Positions 16,072 through 23,940 of a stretch of DNA of 47,382 nucleotides are shown here, in pieces. Numbering within the stretch: position 1 is the first letter of the stretch; every line of letters begins with the position of its first letter. The position numbers and the translations under genes were made by a program. This stretch comes from a virus: positions 1 through 47,382 of the IMG/VR virus record IMGVR_UViG_3300021375_000048; one strand, given 5' to 3'. The notes under the pieces are model-generated. The model made no database searches. It was not told the DNA's origin and was given only the letters and a program-made list of their open reading frames with translations.

Positions 16072-17643
16072 TTACAATAGATTTTTTACTTTATTATAAT
16101 CTTCTAAGTTATTTATGTGACTAGAATCCATATCATTTATCCACGGGCCTCCCCTAGTATAATGGATTCCACTATAGTCCCACTTTACATCAGGATTATC
16201 ATAACCCTCAACAAATATATATTTTTCAGGTATGGGACTAATCTTATCAGTCCATTCAAATTGATGTAATTGAGCTCCAGTCCATGTATTTACAACTTCG
16301 GGTGTTAACTTTTTACAGTCTTCATGTCCATTATTAAAGAACATCATTGAAGACCATAACTTACATGGGTAATCTATGTTCACCTCTCCGTCAAATTTAG
16401 TTTCGTCATGTTTTATTTGAGGATACTTAATACATGCAATTGCATCATCTGTATTTAAATAGTAAAACATGGGTAATAATGATTTACTAAAAATAAAATC
16501 ATCATCTATAAACAAACTGAAACCTTCATAGTTTTCTAAGTAGGGGATTAAGAATCTACTATATGTAAACCATGTTGATTGATTTTCATATGGTCTTTTG
16601 TATTCAGGTATTTTGGATACATCTAAAAATTTAATTTCGGGTATAAACTTATTATAGTTTACAAGTCTTCCACCCCCAATAGATTGTTTTATAGACTTTA
16701 GTATGGATTCCTTACATACATTTTCTAATCCATTGTGTCTACTATCATAACCTATGTAGATATTCAATGGTTTCCCTTTTGCAAGTTTAGTGACTTTTTC
16801 ACTATGTTCCCAAACATACTTTCTGAAATCAACATTACTAAAGTCTGCTTGGAACTCTATAGTTCCCATTGTCCATATTGCAGAAAGACCTTTGTATTTT
16901 GGTTTTCTAAATCCATTACAAACTTTATCTTGCCAGTACTCTAAACATTGCTTGACTGTTAATGGACTTGATGGTATAATATCATGTGAATCCCATAATA
17001 ATAATTCGTGAGTTGGGTCTTCCATCTCTTCAAAACAACCTGAACGAACAGAGCCTGGGTGAATCATTAATTGTATTCTATCTCCACACATTTGTGTAAG
17101 ACCTTGTATGGGTGCCCACAATCCTTCTTCTTGTATACTTTGAGTTAACCAATGTGCTTTTGCACTATGATAATACATTGAGTTCAATGCAACTGGAAAG
17201 TCTTCTGCTTCAAAATCTCCCTCTTCTAGTTCTTCTCCTGCATAGTCTCCAATATAAACTTCTTTATCATTTATAGGTTCTGATACTGCAAATTTTGTAG
17301 AAGGAGCGCCATGTTCATTAATAGAACCTGATGTATAAATTTCGGGTAAGAATCTATGATATGAGTTTGCTTGAAATCTGAGACCTTGCCAACCAATTAA
17401 TTTACCGTCTCTTCTAAGTTGTTCTAAATCAGACCACTTACATAATTTAAGTGGAGGCATGTTTTCAAACATGTATTCAAGAATCTTAAAAAATTCAGAT
17501 TCTTCGTCTATGTTAGATAAGTCGTTTATTGCACCTAAATGCCATTGGTCTATTTCCCTTCTAGACCTATGGTCTAAATCTTTGAATGACTCGGGGAATG
17601 TTAAAAGTTCTTTTGTTTGCTCTAAAGTTTTTAATTTGTCCAT
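16072..17643 (-). CDS. GT8-like glycosyltransferase with an extra N-terminal domain
   Basis: A 523-aa, two-part protein. Residues about 292-523 form a GT-A fold: NIYIGYDSRHN (294-304), TWFTYSRFLIPYLENYEG, the DxD-type FIDDDF (379-384), then LTPEVVNTWTGAQLHQFEW and IHYTRGGPW with a likely metal ligand His494. This should transfer a sugar from a nucleotide donor. Residues 1-285 are not part of a typical GT8. Residues about 157-207 (WLTQSIQEEGLWAPIQGL... IHPGSVRSG) faintly resemble a ParB/sulfiredoxin-like fold (inference). It lies between the repeat-protein genes and two oxygenases, suggesting virion or cell-surface modification. Confidence 0.83.
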   Translation of the reverse strand: MDKLKTLEQTKELLTFPESFKDLDHRSRREIDQWHLGAINDLSNIDEESEFFKILEYMFENMPPLKLCKWSDLEQLRRDGKLIGWQGLRFQANSYHRFLPEIYTSGSINEHGAPSTKFAVSEPINDKEVYIGDYAGEELEEGDFEAEDFPVALNSMYYHSAKAHWLTQSIQEEGLWAPIQGLTQMCGDRIQLMIHPGSVRSGCFEEMEDPTHELLLWDSHDIIPSSPLTVKQCLEYWQDKVCNGFRKPKYKGLSAIWTMGTIEFQADFSNVDFRKYVWEHSEKVTKLAKGKPLNIYIGYDSRHNGLENVCKESILKSIKQSIGGGRLVNYNKFIPEIKFLDVSKIPEYKRPYENQSTWFTYSRFLIPYLENYEGFSLFIDDDFIFSKSLLPMFYYLNTDDAIACIKYPQIKHDETKFDGEVNIDYPCKLWSSMMFFNNGHEDCKKLTPEVVNTWTGAQLHQFEWTDKISPIPEKYIFVEGYDNPDVKWDYSGIHYTRGGPWINDMDSSHINNLEDYNKVKNLL

Positions 17644-17676
17644 AATATATTATATCCTCTCACACTTATTTAGTGT

Positions 17677-18609
17677 TTAAGAGGATATAGGTGTTCCTGG
17701 CCAGTTTTGTTGTAATGCACCGTCCCAACGGATAACAGGTGTTCTACCTTGTCTAGCATATGTTGCAGGTTGTCTGTTTTGATATGTAGTAGGTGTTTGA
17801 CCTTGTCTAGCATATGTACTAGGTTGTCTGTTTTGATATGTAGTAGGTGTTTGACCCTGTCTTGCATATGTACCAGGCTGTCTGTTCTGATAAGTGAATG
17901 GTGTTCTACCAGTTCTCTGATAAGTTCCAGGCTGTCTGTTCTGATAAGTGAATGGTGTTTGACTATTCCTTATATTAGGTTCTTGTCCATTTACAGGATT
18001 TCTATAGATTACAGGTTGTCTGTTCTGATAAGTGAACGGTGTTCTACCTTGTCTAGCATATGTAAACGGACTTCTATGTTGATACGTAAACGGTGTTTGA
18101 CCCTGTCTTGCATAGGTAAACGGACTTCTATGATTATAGGTAAATGGTGTTCTACCCTGTCTTGCATAGGTAAATGGTGTTTGACTATTCCTTATATTAG
18201 GTTCTTGTGCATTTACAGGGTTTCTATATGTAAATGGTTGTCTATTATTATAAGTAAAGGGCAACTGATATGAAACAGGGTTTCTGTATGTAAATGGTTG
18301 TCTATTATTATAAGTAAATGGCAACTGATATCCAACAGGGTTTCTGTATGTAAATGGAGACCTATGTTGATATGTACTAGGTTGTCTTGCATTAGCAATA
18401 TATGGAACCCTATAGGTAAACGGATTCCTATAGATATTAGGTTGTCTTGCATTAGCAATATATGGAACCCTATATGTAAATGGATTCCTATAGATTACAG
18501 GTTGTCTTGCATTGGCAATATACGGAACCCTATAGGTAAACGGATTCCTATAAATATTAGGTTGTCTAGCATTTCCTATATTTGGTTGTTGGGTATTTCC
18601 TATTGCCAT
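17677..18609 (-). CDS. Proline/tyrosine repeat virion protein, no C-terminal domain
   Basis: A 310-aa protein, almost all repeats of the form P-x-[TI]-[YA] with Arg, Gln and Asn between. Prolines recur at 6, 8 or 10 residues, always even, up to about residue 295. Repeat subtypes are clustered: three ARQPNIYRNPFTYRVPYIAN-like units first, then YRNPVxYQLPFTYNNRQP, then ARQGxTPFTY, then QNRQPxTYARQGQTP. This implies growth by tandem duplication. Acidic residues are nearly absent, so the protein is strongly basic. It starts MAIGNTQQP, like its paralogue at 27111-28019, and ends with a short unique tail (RWDGALQQNWPG). It is probably a tail or fibre component; no characterised family is recognised. 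Confidence 0.8.
   Translation of the reverse strand: MAIGNTQQPNIGNARQPNIYRNPFTYRVPYIANARQPVIYRNPFTYRVPYIANARQPNIYRNPFTYRVPYIANARQPSTYQHRSPFTYRNPVGYQLPFTYNNRQPFTYRNPVSYQLPFTYNNRQPFTYRNPVNAQEPNIRNSQTPFTYARQGRTPFTYNHRSPFTYARQGQTPFTYQHRSPFTYARQGRTPFTYQNRQPVIYRNPVNGQEPNIRNSQTPFTYQNRQPGTYQRTGRTPFTYQNRQPGTYARQGQTPTTYQNRQPSTYARQGQTPTTYQNRQPATYARQGRTPVIRWDGALQQNWPGTPISS
17724..18588 (-). repeat. Coding tandem repeats, Pro/Tyr type (array 1)
   Basis: Tandem units of 18-30 bases with higher-order units of about 48-60 bases. Neighbouring units are nearly identical at the DNA level, for example the three copies between about 18375 and 18590. They are in frame and free of stops, and are therefore protein repeats rather than a CRISPR or satellite. 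Confidence 0.9.
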
Positions 18610-18624
18610 TTGTTTATTTTCCTA

Positions 18625-18912
18625 TTATACCGCTGTTAAGTATGGGCAAGCATCTATTAAAGTCCAAACTTCACTACCACCTTCTACTACTGGTAAGTCG
18701 TATGACATTGCAATTGCTTCATTAATTCTATTTGTTTCCAACCGTTCAAAATGTTCTGTTGCAGTTGAAGTATCAACAGTTCCACCTACAGTATAATTCG
18801 TAAGTGGCATAGCTAAATGAACAGTGTAATCTACACTATTACATGTGACTGTTGAAAGAGGACTTCTTTGATAAAAATCTTGTCCGTCTATTGTTATTGT
18901 TGTTATTGACAT
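18625..18912 (-). CDS. Small structural protein between two repeat genes
   Basis: A 95-aa protein beginning MSITTITIDGQDFYQRSP, mostly beta at the start and helical around HFERLETNRINEAIAMSYDL. I do not recognise a family. Its start and ribosome site lie inside the 5' flank of the duplicated block shared with 28019-28487. At the other copy the same flank leads into the 302-aa repeat protein instead. It is probably a minor tail component or insertion between the paired repeat genes. Confidence 0.68.
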   Translation of the reverse strand: MSITTITIDGQDFYQRSPLSTVTCNSVDYTVHLAMPLTNYTVGGTVDTSTATEHFERLETNRINEAIAMSYDLPVVEGGSEVWTLIDACPYLTAV

Positions 18913-19380
18913 TTCTTATTCTCCATTAAAATAATGCTATTGTACCACTTACACCATTACTTAAAGTATATGTAGGTACTGAAGGTGCAGGAATAGTAAG
19001 TGTAAAAGATGTGGCAGTTGGTAGAGACGGCGCTGAATATGTCATAGATGCAACTGGCACATTTGTAGTTCCAGCAGGTGTTATCAGTTGCACATATGTA
19101 AACTGATTACCATACCATAAAGAATTTGGTGCGTTGTTAAAGTTTCCAAGTGTTAAGGTGGTGGTACCTGAGCTGATAGGACTCCTGAAAGAAAGCCATT
19201 GGTGTTGGATATAAGGAGATACATCAGGCAAAGAAGACCATGGACTTGAACCAATACCAGTGCTATATTGTGTTGGCCCAGCACCAGCAGACCTAAATCC
19301 TTGATAATGGTATGCATAATTAGATAATGCTCCACCAGTGACAGGATAAGGGCCCCAAATTGCAGGGTCGGGATAAGTGT
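18912..19380 (-). repeat. Copy 1 of a 469-bp nearly identical duplication
   Basis: Aligns without gaps to 28019-28487 with about 31 mismatches by hand count (roughly 93% identity). It covers the last 151 codons of the 490-aa gene, the short gap, and the ribosome site and ATG of the next gene. Confidence 0.93.
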
Positions 19381-20398
19381 ATGTGGTTGGACTTCTAAAA
19401 CTATATGTAAATGGACTCTGTTTACTACTAGGTGACTGAGCATTTGCAGGGTATCTAGCATTGTATGTGAACGGACTCTGTCTACTACTAGGTGACTGAG
19501 CATTCGCAGGGTATCTAGCATTGTATGTAAATGGACTCTGTTTATTACTAGGTGACTGAGCATTTGCAGGATATCTAGCGTTATACGTAAATGGTGTTTG
19601 TCTATTCCTTATATTAGGTTGTTGTGCAGAAACAGGGTTTCTATATCCTCTTGGAGTTCTAGCATTTGCAATATAAGGTGTTTGACCATTTACAGGATTT
19701 CTATATCCTCTTGGACTTCTAGCATTTGCAATATAAGGTGTTTGACCATTTACAGGGTTTCTGTATGTAAATGGAGACCTATGTTGGTATGTGTTCGGTT
19801 GTCTAGCATTAGCAATATACGGATACGGTTGTTGTGCTGACCTTATATTAGGTTCTTGTGCATTTGCAATATAAGGATACGGTTGTTGTGCATTCCTTAT
19901 GTTAGGTTCTTGTGCAGATGCAATATACGGATAAGGTTGTTGTGCAGCTGCAATATAAGGCGACTGTTTATTTGAAGGATTTTGATATGTAAACGGCGAC
20001 CTATGTTGATAAGTATTCGGTTGTCTTGCATTCGCAATATATGGAGTCTGACTGTTTGCTATGTACGGATACGGTTGCTGTGCGTCTGCGATATATGGGG
20101 TCTGACTATTAGCAATATACGGATAAGGATTTTGTGCATTAGCAATATATGGAGTCTGAGCATTTGCGATATACGGATAAGGATTTTGTCTAGAAGCAAT
20201 ATATGGGGTCTGACTATTTGCAATGTATGGATATGGTTGTTGAACAGATTGTTGACCTGATGCATTATTCCACCCTGTAGGGGTCTTTACATATATTTGG
20301 TCAACAGCTTTCCATGTTGTAGAACCTGTTTTTACCCAACCACCCTGAGTTGAACTCCAACCCGAAGGTGTTTTTACCTTTTGTGACCCTGTTGCCAT
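18926..20398 (-). CDS. Proline/tyrosine repeat virion protein with conserved C-terminal domain
   Basis: A 490-aa protein in three parts. Residues 1-48 are a cap rich in Trp and Thr-Pro-x-Gly-Trp (TPSGWSSTQGGW, AVDQIYVKTPTGW). Residues about 50-340 are PY repeats of the type QQPYPYIANAQTPYIANAQ plus PFTY and NIRNAQ variants, with prolines 2, 6 or 8 apart. Residues 340-490 are a unique domain starting YTYPDPAIWGPYPVTGG and ending SGTIALF. The last domain is 92% identical to that of the 413-aa protein. The layout (anchor, extended shaft, terminal domain) suggests a fibre with a receptor-binding or trimerisation tip; this is inference. Confidence 0.82.
   Translation of the reverse strand: MATGSQKVKTPSGWSSTQGGWVKTGSTTWKAVDQIYVKTPTGWNNASGQQSVQQPYPYIANSQTPYIASRQNPYPYIANAQTPYIANAQNPYPYIANSQTPYIADAQQPYPYIANSQTPYIANARQPNTYQHRSPFTYQNPSNKQSPYIAAAQQPYPYIASAQEPNIRNAQQPYPYIANAQEPNIRSAQQPYPYIANARQPNTYQHRSPFTYRNPVNGQTPYIANARSPRGYRNPVNGQTPYIANARTPRGYRNPVSAQQPNIRNRQTPFTYNARYPANAQSPSNKQSPFTYNARYPANAQSPSSRQSPFTYNARYPANAQSPSSKQSPFTYSFRSPTTYTYPDPAIWGPYPVTGGALSNYAYHYQGFRSAGAGPTQYSTGIGSSPWSSLPDVSPYIQHQWLSFRSPISSGTTTLTLGNFNNAPNSLWYGNQFTYVQLITPAGTTNVPVASMTYSAPSLPTATSFTLTIPAPSVPTYTLSNGVSGTIALF
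19381..20248 (-). repeat. Coding tandem repeats, Pro/Tyr type (array 2)
   Basis: In-frame tandem units. The high-coordinate half is dominated by PYPYIANxQ/PYIANxQ units of 24-30 bases. The low-coordinate half has three nearly identical copies of a unit of about 60 bases encoding SPFTYNARYPANAQSPSS-type sequence, and two copies encoding TPYIANARSPRGYRNPVNGQ. Confidence 0.9.
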
Positions 20399-20440
20399 AT
20401 TCTATATTACCTTAAAAAGTTAAAAAATCCTATACTCTAA

Positions 20441-22396
20441 TTAAGAGTATAGAACCCATAAATCACCAACTGCACCATCACTACCTGTAGGAGATGAAGT
20501 TGACTGATATATGTTTCTCACATATCCACCTGAGTTCGATGTATTACTAGTTGTAATTGTTCCTAGTGTTGCATTAGAACCACTCTCATATTTAGTGTTT
20601 AAGGCAGTCTGTAATCCGTCAACATTTGCAATCGTATGATTATGTGAATCATCTGCAACTGCGGCTGTAATTGTTATATCACTTGTACCATTAAATGATG
20701 CAGAACCTGAAAGGTCTCCACCTAATGATATTGTTCTTGCAGATGTTAATTGAGCAGCACTAGATGCAGTAGAAGCGTTTCCTGTTAACGAACCTTCAAA
20801 AGAAGTTGCCTTAACATTATATGAACCAAATGTCCACTCGTCTTCCGACTCATCCCATAATAGAGATACGTTAGCAGAAGTTCCTCTTTCTACTTCAAGA
20901 CCAGCGTCTTCAGTAGGTGTTCCAGTCACATCATTGTTAACAACAACAATGTTATCTGAGACATTAAGAGTTGCAGTGTTAACAGTAGTTGTTGTGCCAT
21001 TTACGGTCAAGTCACCTGAAAGTGTGAGGTCTCCAAAAGATACGTTATCAGAAGTTCCAACTGCCTGTCCAATACTAATTGCACCGCCACTGAATCCAAC
21101 ACCAGTACCTGCACTTAAATGAGCACGTGTCTCAGCAGCACTTGGGCCTGTATATGTTATTACACCAGTACCACTATTATATGAAAGTGAACCATCTCCA
21201 CCTGAATCGGTGACTGATAATTTACCTCTTACTTGTGAATCACTAATACCTGAGTATGTAATTACACCAGTAGAATTATTGTATGATAATGAACCGTCTC
21301 CTGCACTATCGGTGACTGATACTAATCCTCTTACTTCTGCGTCTGTTCTTTCTGTAAATGAGAATGCACCTGTTGAACTGTTGTATGATAAATCACCACC
21401 AGCAGAGAATAAACCTCTAACATCACCGTCTGATAATCCAGCAAGTGTAAGTGTTCCAGCAGAATCGTCATATGTAGAAGTGATGTTTGTTCCACCAACC
21501 ACTAAACCGTTTACGATGTCTTCTATTTCTTCTTGTGTTTTACCTGAAGAGTTAATTGTGTATGTTCCAGCACTGTCATCATATGTTGTTGTGATATTTG
21601 TACCAGCAACCAATAATGCATTAACTCTGTCATCGACTCTTTCGTTTGTAAAGAATAGATTTCCATTTTCTGAAAGGTCTCCAGTGTCTAGTGTGACTGC
21701 ACTACCTAAGGCAGTTGCACTTCCGTTAACTGTGATTGAACTGTTAGCAAGTTTTGCGTTTGAGATAGAACCCGCCAACATAGCGTCTGTAATACCAAGT
21801 GCTTTTACTTGTAATGTGTCTGAACTTGTTTCGATTGAACTATCGTCAACATTTACTGCAAGTGATAATGCACCTGTAGTTCCACCACCTGATAAACCGT
21901 CTCCAGCAGTGACACTTTCGATATCACCAGCATCGTTTGTGAATGATATTACACCAGTTGAGGAGTTATATGACAAATCTCCACTTGCACTAATTGATGC
22001 TCTTGCTCTTGTTGTTGTAAAGTATTCGTTTGTCGAACCTTCTGAAAGGTCATCTGTATCAAATGCAGACATATTAACTGCGATGTCGTCTGTATTAACT
22101 GTGATACCTGTTCCAGCACCAATATTAAGTGTTGCATCACCTGAAGTAGCAGTACCAGTTAAACCAGCACCAGCATTAACTCCAGTGATATCACCCTGTT
22201 GTCCGTTGATTGTAAGTGTTCCAGCACCATCGTCATATGCTAATGATACACCTGTACCTGCAACAAGTAAACTACTTACTCTATCGTCTATAGATTCTGT
22301 TATTGAAGAACCGACTAATGCACCTGATGAGTTGATTACCTCAACACCAGCAACTGATAATCCATTCTTAATATTGAAATTCTTTTCTCCAGCCAT
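20441..22396 (-). CDS. Tail fibre-like protein, 651 aa, with beta repeats
   Basis: A low-complexity Gly/Ser/Thr/Asp-rich fibre. The N-terminus (NIKNGLSVAGVEVINSSGALVG) resembles the 76-aa gene just upstream. Internal repeats include AGTNITSTYDDSAGTLTL-type units (three) and GDLSYNSSTGVISFT-type units (at least four). A shared GDLTVNGTTTTVNTATLNVSD module follows, and the C-terminus is DGAVGDLWVLYS. Such repeats are typical of marine T4-like fibre or spike proteins. The start overlaps the previous stop (TAATG). It is probably part of the adhesive tail apparatus; which T4 fibre it replaces is unclear. Confidence 0.83.
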   Translation of the reverse strand: MAGEKNFNIKNGLSVAGVEVINSSGALVGSSITESIDDRVSSLLVAGTGVSLAYDDGAGTLTINGQQGDITGVNAGAGLTGTATSGDATLNIGAGTGITVNTDDIAVNMSAFDTDDLSEGSTNEYFTTTRARASISASGDLSYNSSTGVISFTNDAGDIESVTAGDGLSGGGTTGALSLAVNVDDSSIETSSDTLQVKALGITDAMLAGSISNAKLANSSITVNGSATALGSAVTLDTGDLSENGNLFFTNERVDDRVNALLVAGTNITTTYDDSAGTYTINSSGKTQEEIEDIVNGLVVGGTNITSTYDDSAGTLTLAGLSDGDVRGLFSAGGDLSYNSSTGAFSFTERTDAEVRGLVSVTDSAGDGSLSYNNSTGVITYSGISDSQVRGKLSVTDSGGDGSLSYNSGTGVITYTGPSAAETRAHLSAGTGVGFSGGAISIGQAVGTSDNVSFGDLTLSGDLTVNGTTTTVNTATLNVSDNIVVVNNDVTGTPTEDAGLEVERGTSANVSLLWDESEDEWTFGSYNVKATSFEGSLTGNASTASSAAQLTSARTISLGGDLSGSASFNGTSDITITAAVADDSHNHTIANVDGLQTALNTKYESGSNATLGTITTSNTSNSGGYVRNIYQSTSSPTGSDGAVGDLWVLYS

Positions 22397-22626
22397 TATA
22401 ATGTTCCTCCGTCAATCTGAACATTCGCCAGAGTTTTAGATGTAGATGCGTCTGATAAATGCGTGTCTACTAATGAATTAGCGTAGTACTTAGCGGAACC
22501 TTCTGCAAGATTATCAGTTGTTAAATCTGAAATTGCAGCTGCAACGATTTTACCTGATGAATTGATTACTTCGGTTGTTCCGACACTGACTCCGTATTCT
22601 ACTACAAATTTGTTTTGTGTTGCCAT
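22396..22626 (-). CDS. Mini fibre protein, 76 aa (possible truncated paralogue)
   Basis: The N-terminus KFVVEYGVSVGTTEVINSSGK parallels the next gene's INSSGAL region. The middle LTTDNLAEGSAKYY is a fibre-repeat motif, and the C-terminus ends QIDGGTL like two other genes here (IDGGTF). It looks like the two ends of a fibre gene with the shaft removed. Intact start, stop and TAATG coupling to the next gene argue that it is still expressed. Confidence 0.7.
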   Translation of the reverse strand: MATQNKFVVEYGVSVGTTEVINSSGKIVAAAISDLTTDNLAEGSAKYYANSLVDTHLSDASTSKTLANVQIDGGTL

Positions 22627-22669
22627 TTTTTCATGTGTCCTATTTTGAAAAATTACTATATCTACATAC

Positions 22670-22677
22670 TATTTAGA
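22670..22677 (-). promoter_or_regulatory. Variant late promoter (TCTAAATA) before the mini fibre gene
   Basis: TCTAAATAGTATG on the minus strand in the 83-base gap after the 247-aa gene, about 43 bases from the start codon. The same variant box occurs at 13191. A ribosome site AGGACACATGAAAAA follows. Confidence 0.45.
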
Positions 22678-22709
22678 AGATAGTGTTCTTCATAAAGGTA
22701 TGTTTTAGA

Positions 22710-23453
22710 TTAAACTTTTAATAAATTTCTACTTATTTTAAATGCAGTTGAAGAAGCTGATGCAGGAGTGACTCTTAGTCTAACATTTCCTGAATTAGTA
22801 TCAACAGAAAGATTAAACAATGAAGTGTTTGTATAGATATCTCCAAATTGAGAAAAATAAGCATTAGTAGAATTATGTATCACCATAACTTCTGTTGCAT
22901 GGTAGTTAGTTCCTTGTGATGCTTGTATGTGATACTTTGCACTTCTATAACTTAATAGAGGAAATGTATCTAAATCCACTTCAGTTGTTGCAGTTGTTGT
23001 TAAATTTTGGTCTGCGTCCATTCTCAAATTACTTAGAGAAAGTGGGCCTACTGCAGTTAACTGACCTGTTGCTTCTATATCACCAGCTTTAAAGTCTGCA
23101 TATGCATAACCTGTTCCACTAATGTTTACTGTATTTCCTGGCTCAACTTCTAATCCATCAAATAATTTCCAAGTTGAATCAGTTGCGTCTCTAAAAAGAC
23201 CCGTAAATTCACTTGCACCATCTGATAGACCGTCATCATAGTTTCCGTATATACCTATATCAATGATATCACTTGTAGTGTTTCCACTTGCAAGTTCAAA
23301 CATAGAATCAGTGACTGAAACTGTTGTTGAGTCAATTGTTAAACTAGTTCCTTGAACAGTAAAGTTTCCAGTGACTGTTAAGTCTCCGTCTACGGTGCTG
23401 TTATCTAAGGATTGAAACCCTAAATCAGTAAAGAACTTAGTTTTAGTTGCCAT
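22710..23453 (-). CDS. Tail fibre-like protein, 247 aa
   Basis: Residues about 18-110 carry the module DGDLTVTGNFTVQGTSLTIDSTT followed by FELASGNTTSDIIDIGIYG, shared with the 521- and 651-aa fibres. Residues about 155-247 carry a C-terminal module (LDTFPLLSYRSAKYHIQ... RVTPASASSTAFK) shared with the next two genes upstream (136 and 274 aa). Its ATG lies 5 bases from a TATAAATA box that directly follows a terminator, so it heads its own transcript. It is probably a short fibre or fibre-tip component. Confidence 0.78.
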   Translation of the reverse strand: MATKTKFFTDLGFQSLDNSTVDGDLTVTGNFTVQGTSLTIDSTTVSVTDSMFELASGNTTSDIIDIGIYGNYDDGLSDGASEFTGLFRDATDSTWKLFDGLEVEPGNTVNISGTGYAYADFKAGDIEATGQLTAVGPLSLSNLRMDADQNLTTTATTEVDLDTFPLLSYRSAKYHIQASQGTNYHATEVMVIHNSTNAYFSQFGDIYTNTSLFNLSVDTNSGNVRLRVTPASASSTAFKISRNLLKV

Positions 23454-23458
23454 AATAC

Positions 23459-23466
23459 TATTTATA
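23459..23466 (-). promoter_or_regulatory. T4-type late promoter, leaderless geometry
   Basis: TATAAATAGTATT directly followed by the ATG of the 247-aa fibre gene. It starts within about 10 bases of the end of the preceding terminator's T-tract. Confidence 0.83.
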
Positions 23467-23497
23467 TAAAAAAAGAGGGGGACTTAGTCCCCCTCTA
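23467..23497 (-). terminator. Strong rho-independent terminator
   Basis: AGAGGGGGAC (23474-23483) pairs perfectly with GTCCCCCTCT (23487-23496) around TTA, giving a 10-bp stem. On the minus strand a seven-base T-tract follows. It ends the transcript of the 136-aa gene and everything upstream of it. Confidence 0.93.
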
Positions 23498-23519
23498 AAA
23501 TAATTCTATTTTATTTCGC

Positions 23520-23930
23520 TTAAGCGTCTACTGTCAATCTATCAAACTTTACAACTGTTGAACTAGATGATGCAGGTGTACATAATAGTCTCAAATCTGA
23601 GCCTGATATGTCTGCATCAAAAGTTGCAAGACTTTTAGATTTCATAGTTCCGTATTGAGTTAACGTGACGGCCGAACCATCATGAACAACAACAAGTTCT
23701 GAAGAGTGAAAATCACTTCCCTCTGACATTGCAATAACATATCTTGCAGCTCTGAAATCTGCGTGAGCAAATGTATCGAGTGCAAATTCTGTAGTTGCAG
23801 TTTTTGTTGCGTTTCCTGATGTTCTATCCTTCGATTTGACTTTCTTAGTAGTCGTAATCTCATCGTTGTCTACATCAAATTGTATACCACGAATTAACTC
23901 AGCGATTTTAAATGCGTTAGTTTTCGCCAT
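23520..23930 (-). CDS. Small fibre-module protein, 136 aa
   Basis: Consists of a short N-terminal part (FKIAELIRGIQFDVDNDEI) and the C-terminal module FALDTFAHADFRAARYVIAMSEGS...LLCTPASSSSTVVKFD shared with the 274- and 247-aa proteins. The start has AAGGAGTAAAAC overlapping the previous stop. It is probably a tail-surface or fibre-tip component; its exact role is unknown. Confidence 0.75.
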   Translation of the reverse strand: MAKTNAFKIAELIRGIQFDVDNDEITTTKKVKSKDRTSGNATKTATTEFALDTFAHADFRAARYVIAMSEGSDFHSSELVVVHDGSAVTLTQYGTMKSKSLATFDADISGSDLRLLCTPASSSSTVVKFDRLTVDA

Positions 23931-23940
23931 GTTTTACTCC

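Noticed and set aside
17724-20248. Regular repeats resembling a CRISPR array
   Set aside because: Units are in frame with a protein, vary in length and lack unique spacers of constant size.
17749-20260. Plus-strand frames with Cys/Ile/Arg-rich repeats opposite the PY repeat genes
   Set aside because: They are mirror images of the tandem repeats. The minus-strand frames have starts, ribosome sites and homologous end domains; the plus-strand frames do not.
21210-22439. Open frame of 409 codons on the plus strand, opposite the 651-aa fibre gene
   Set aside because: It is the antisense of a low-complexity Ser/Thr/Gly-rich gene, which lacks stops for compositional reasons. It has no ribosome site, and every supported gene is on the minus strand.
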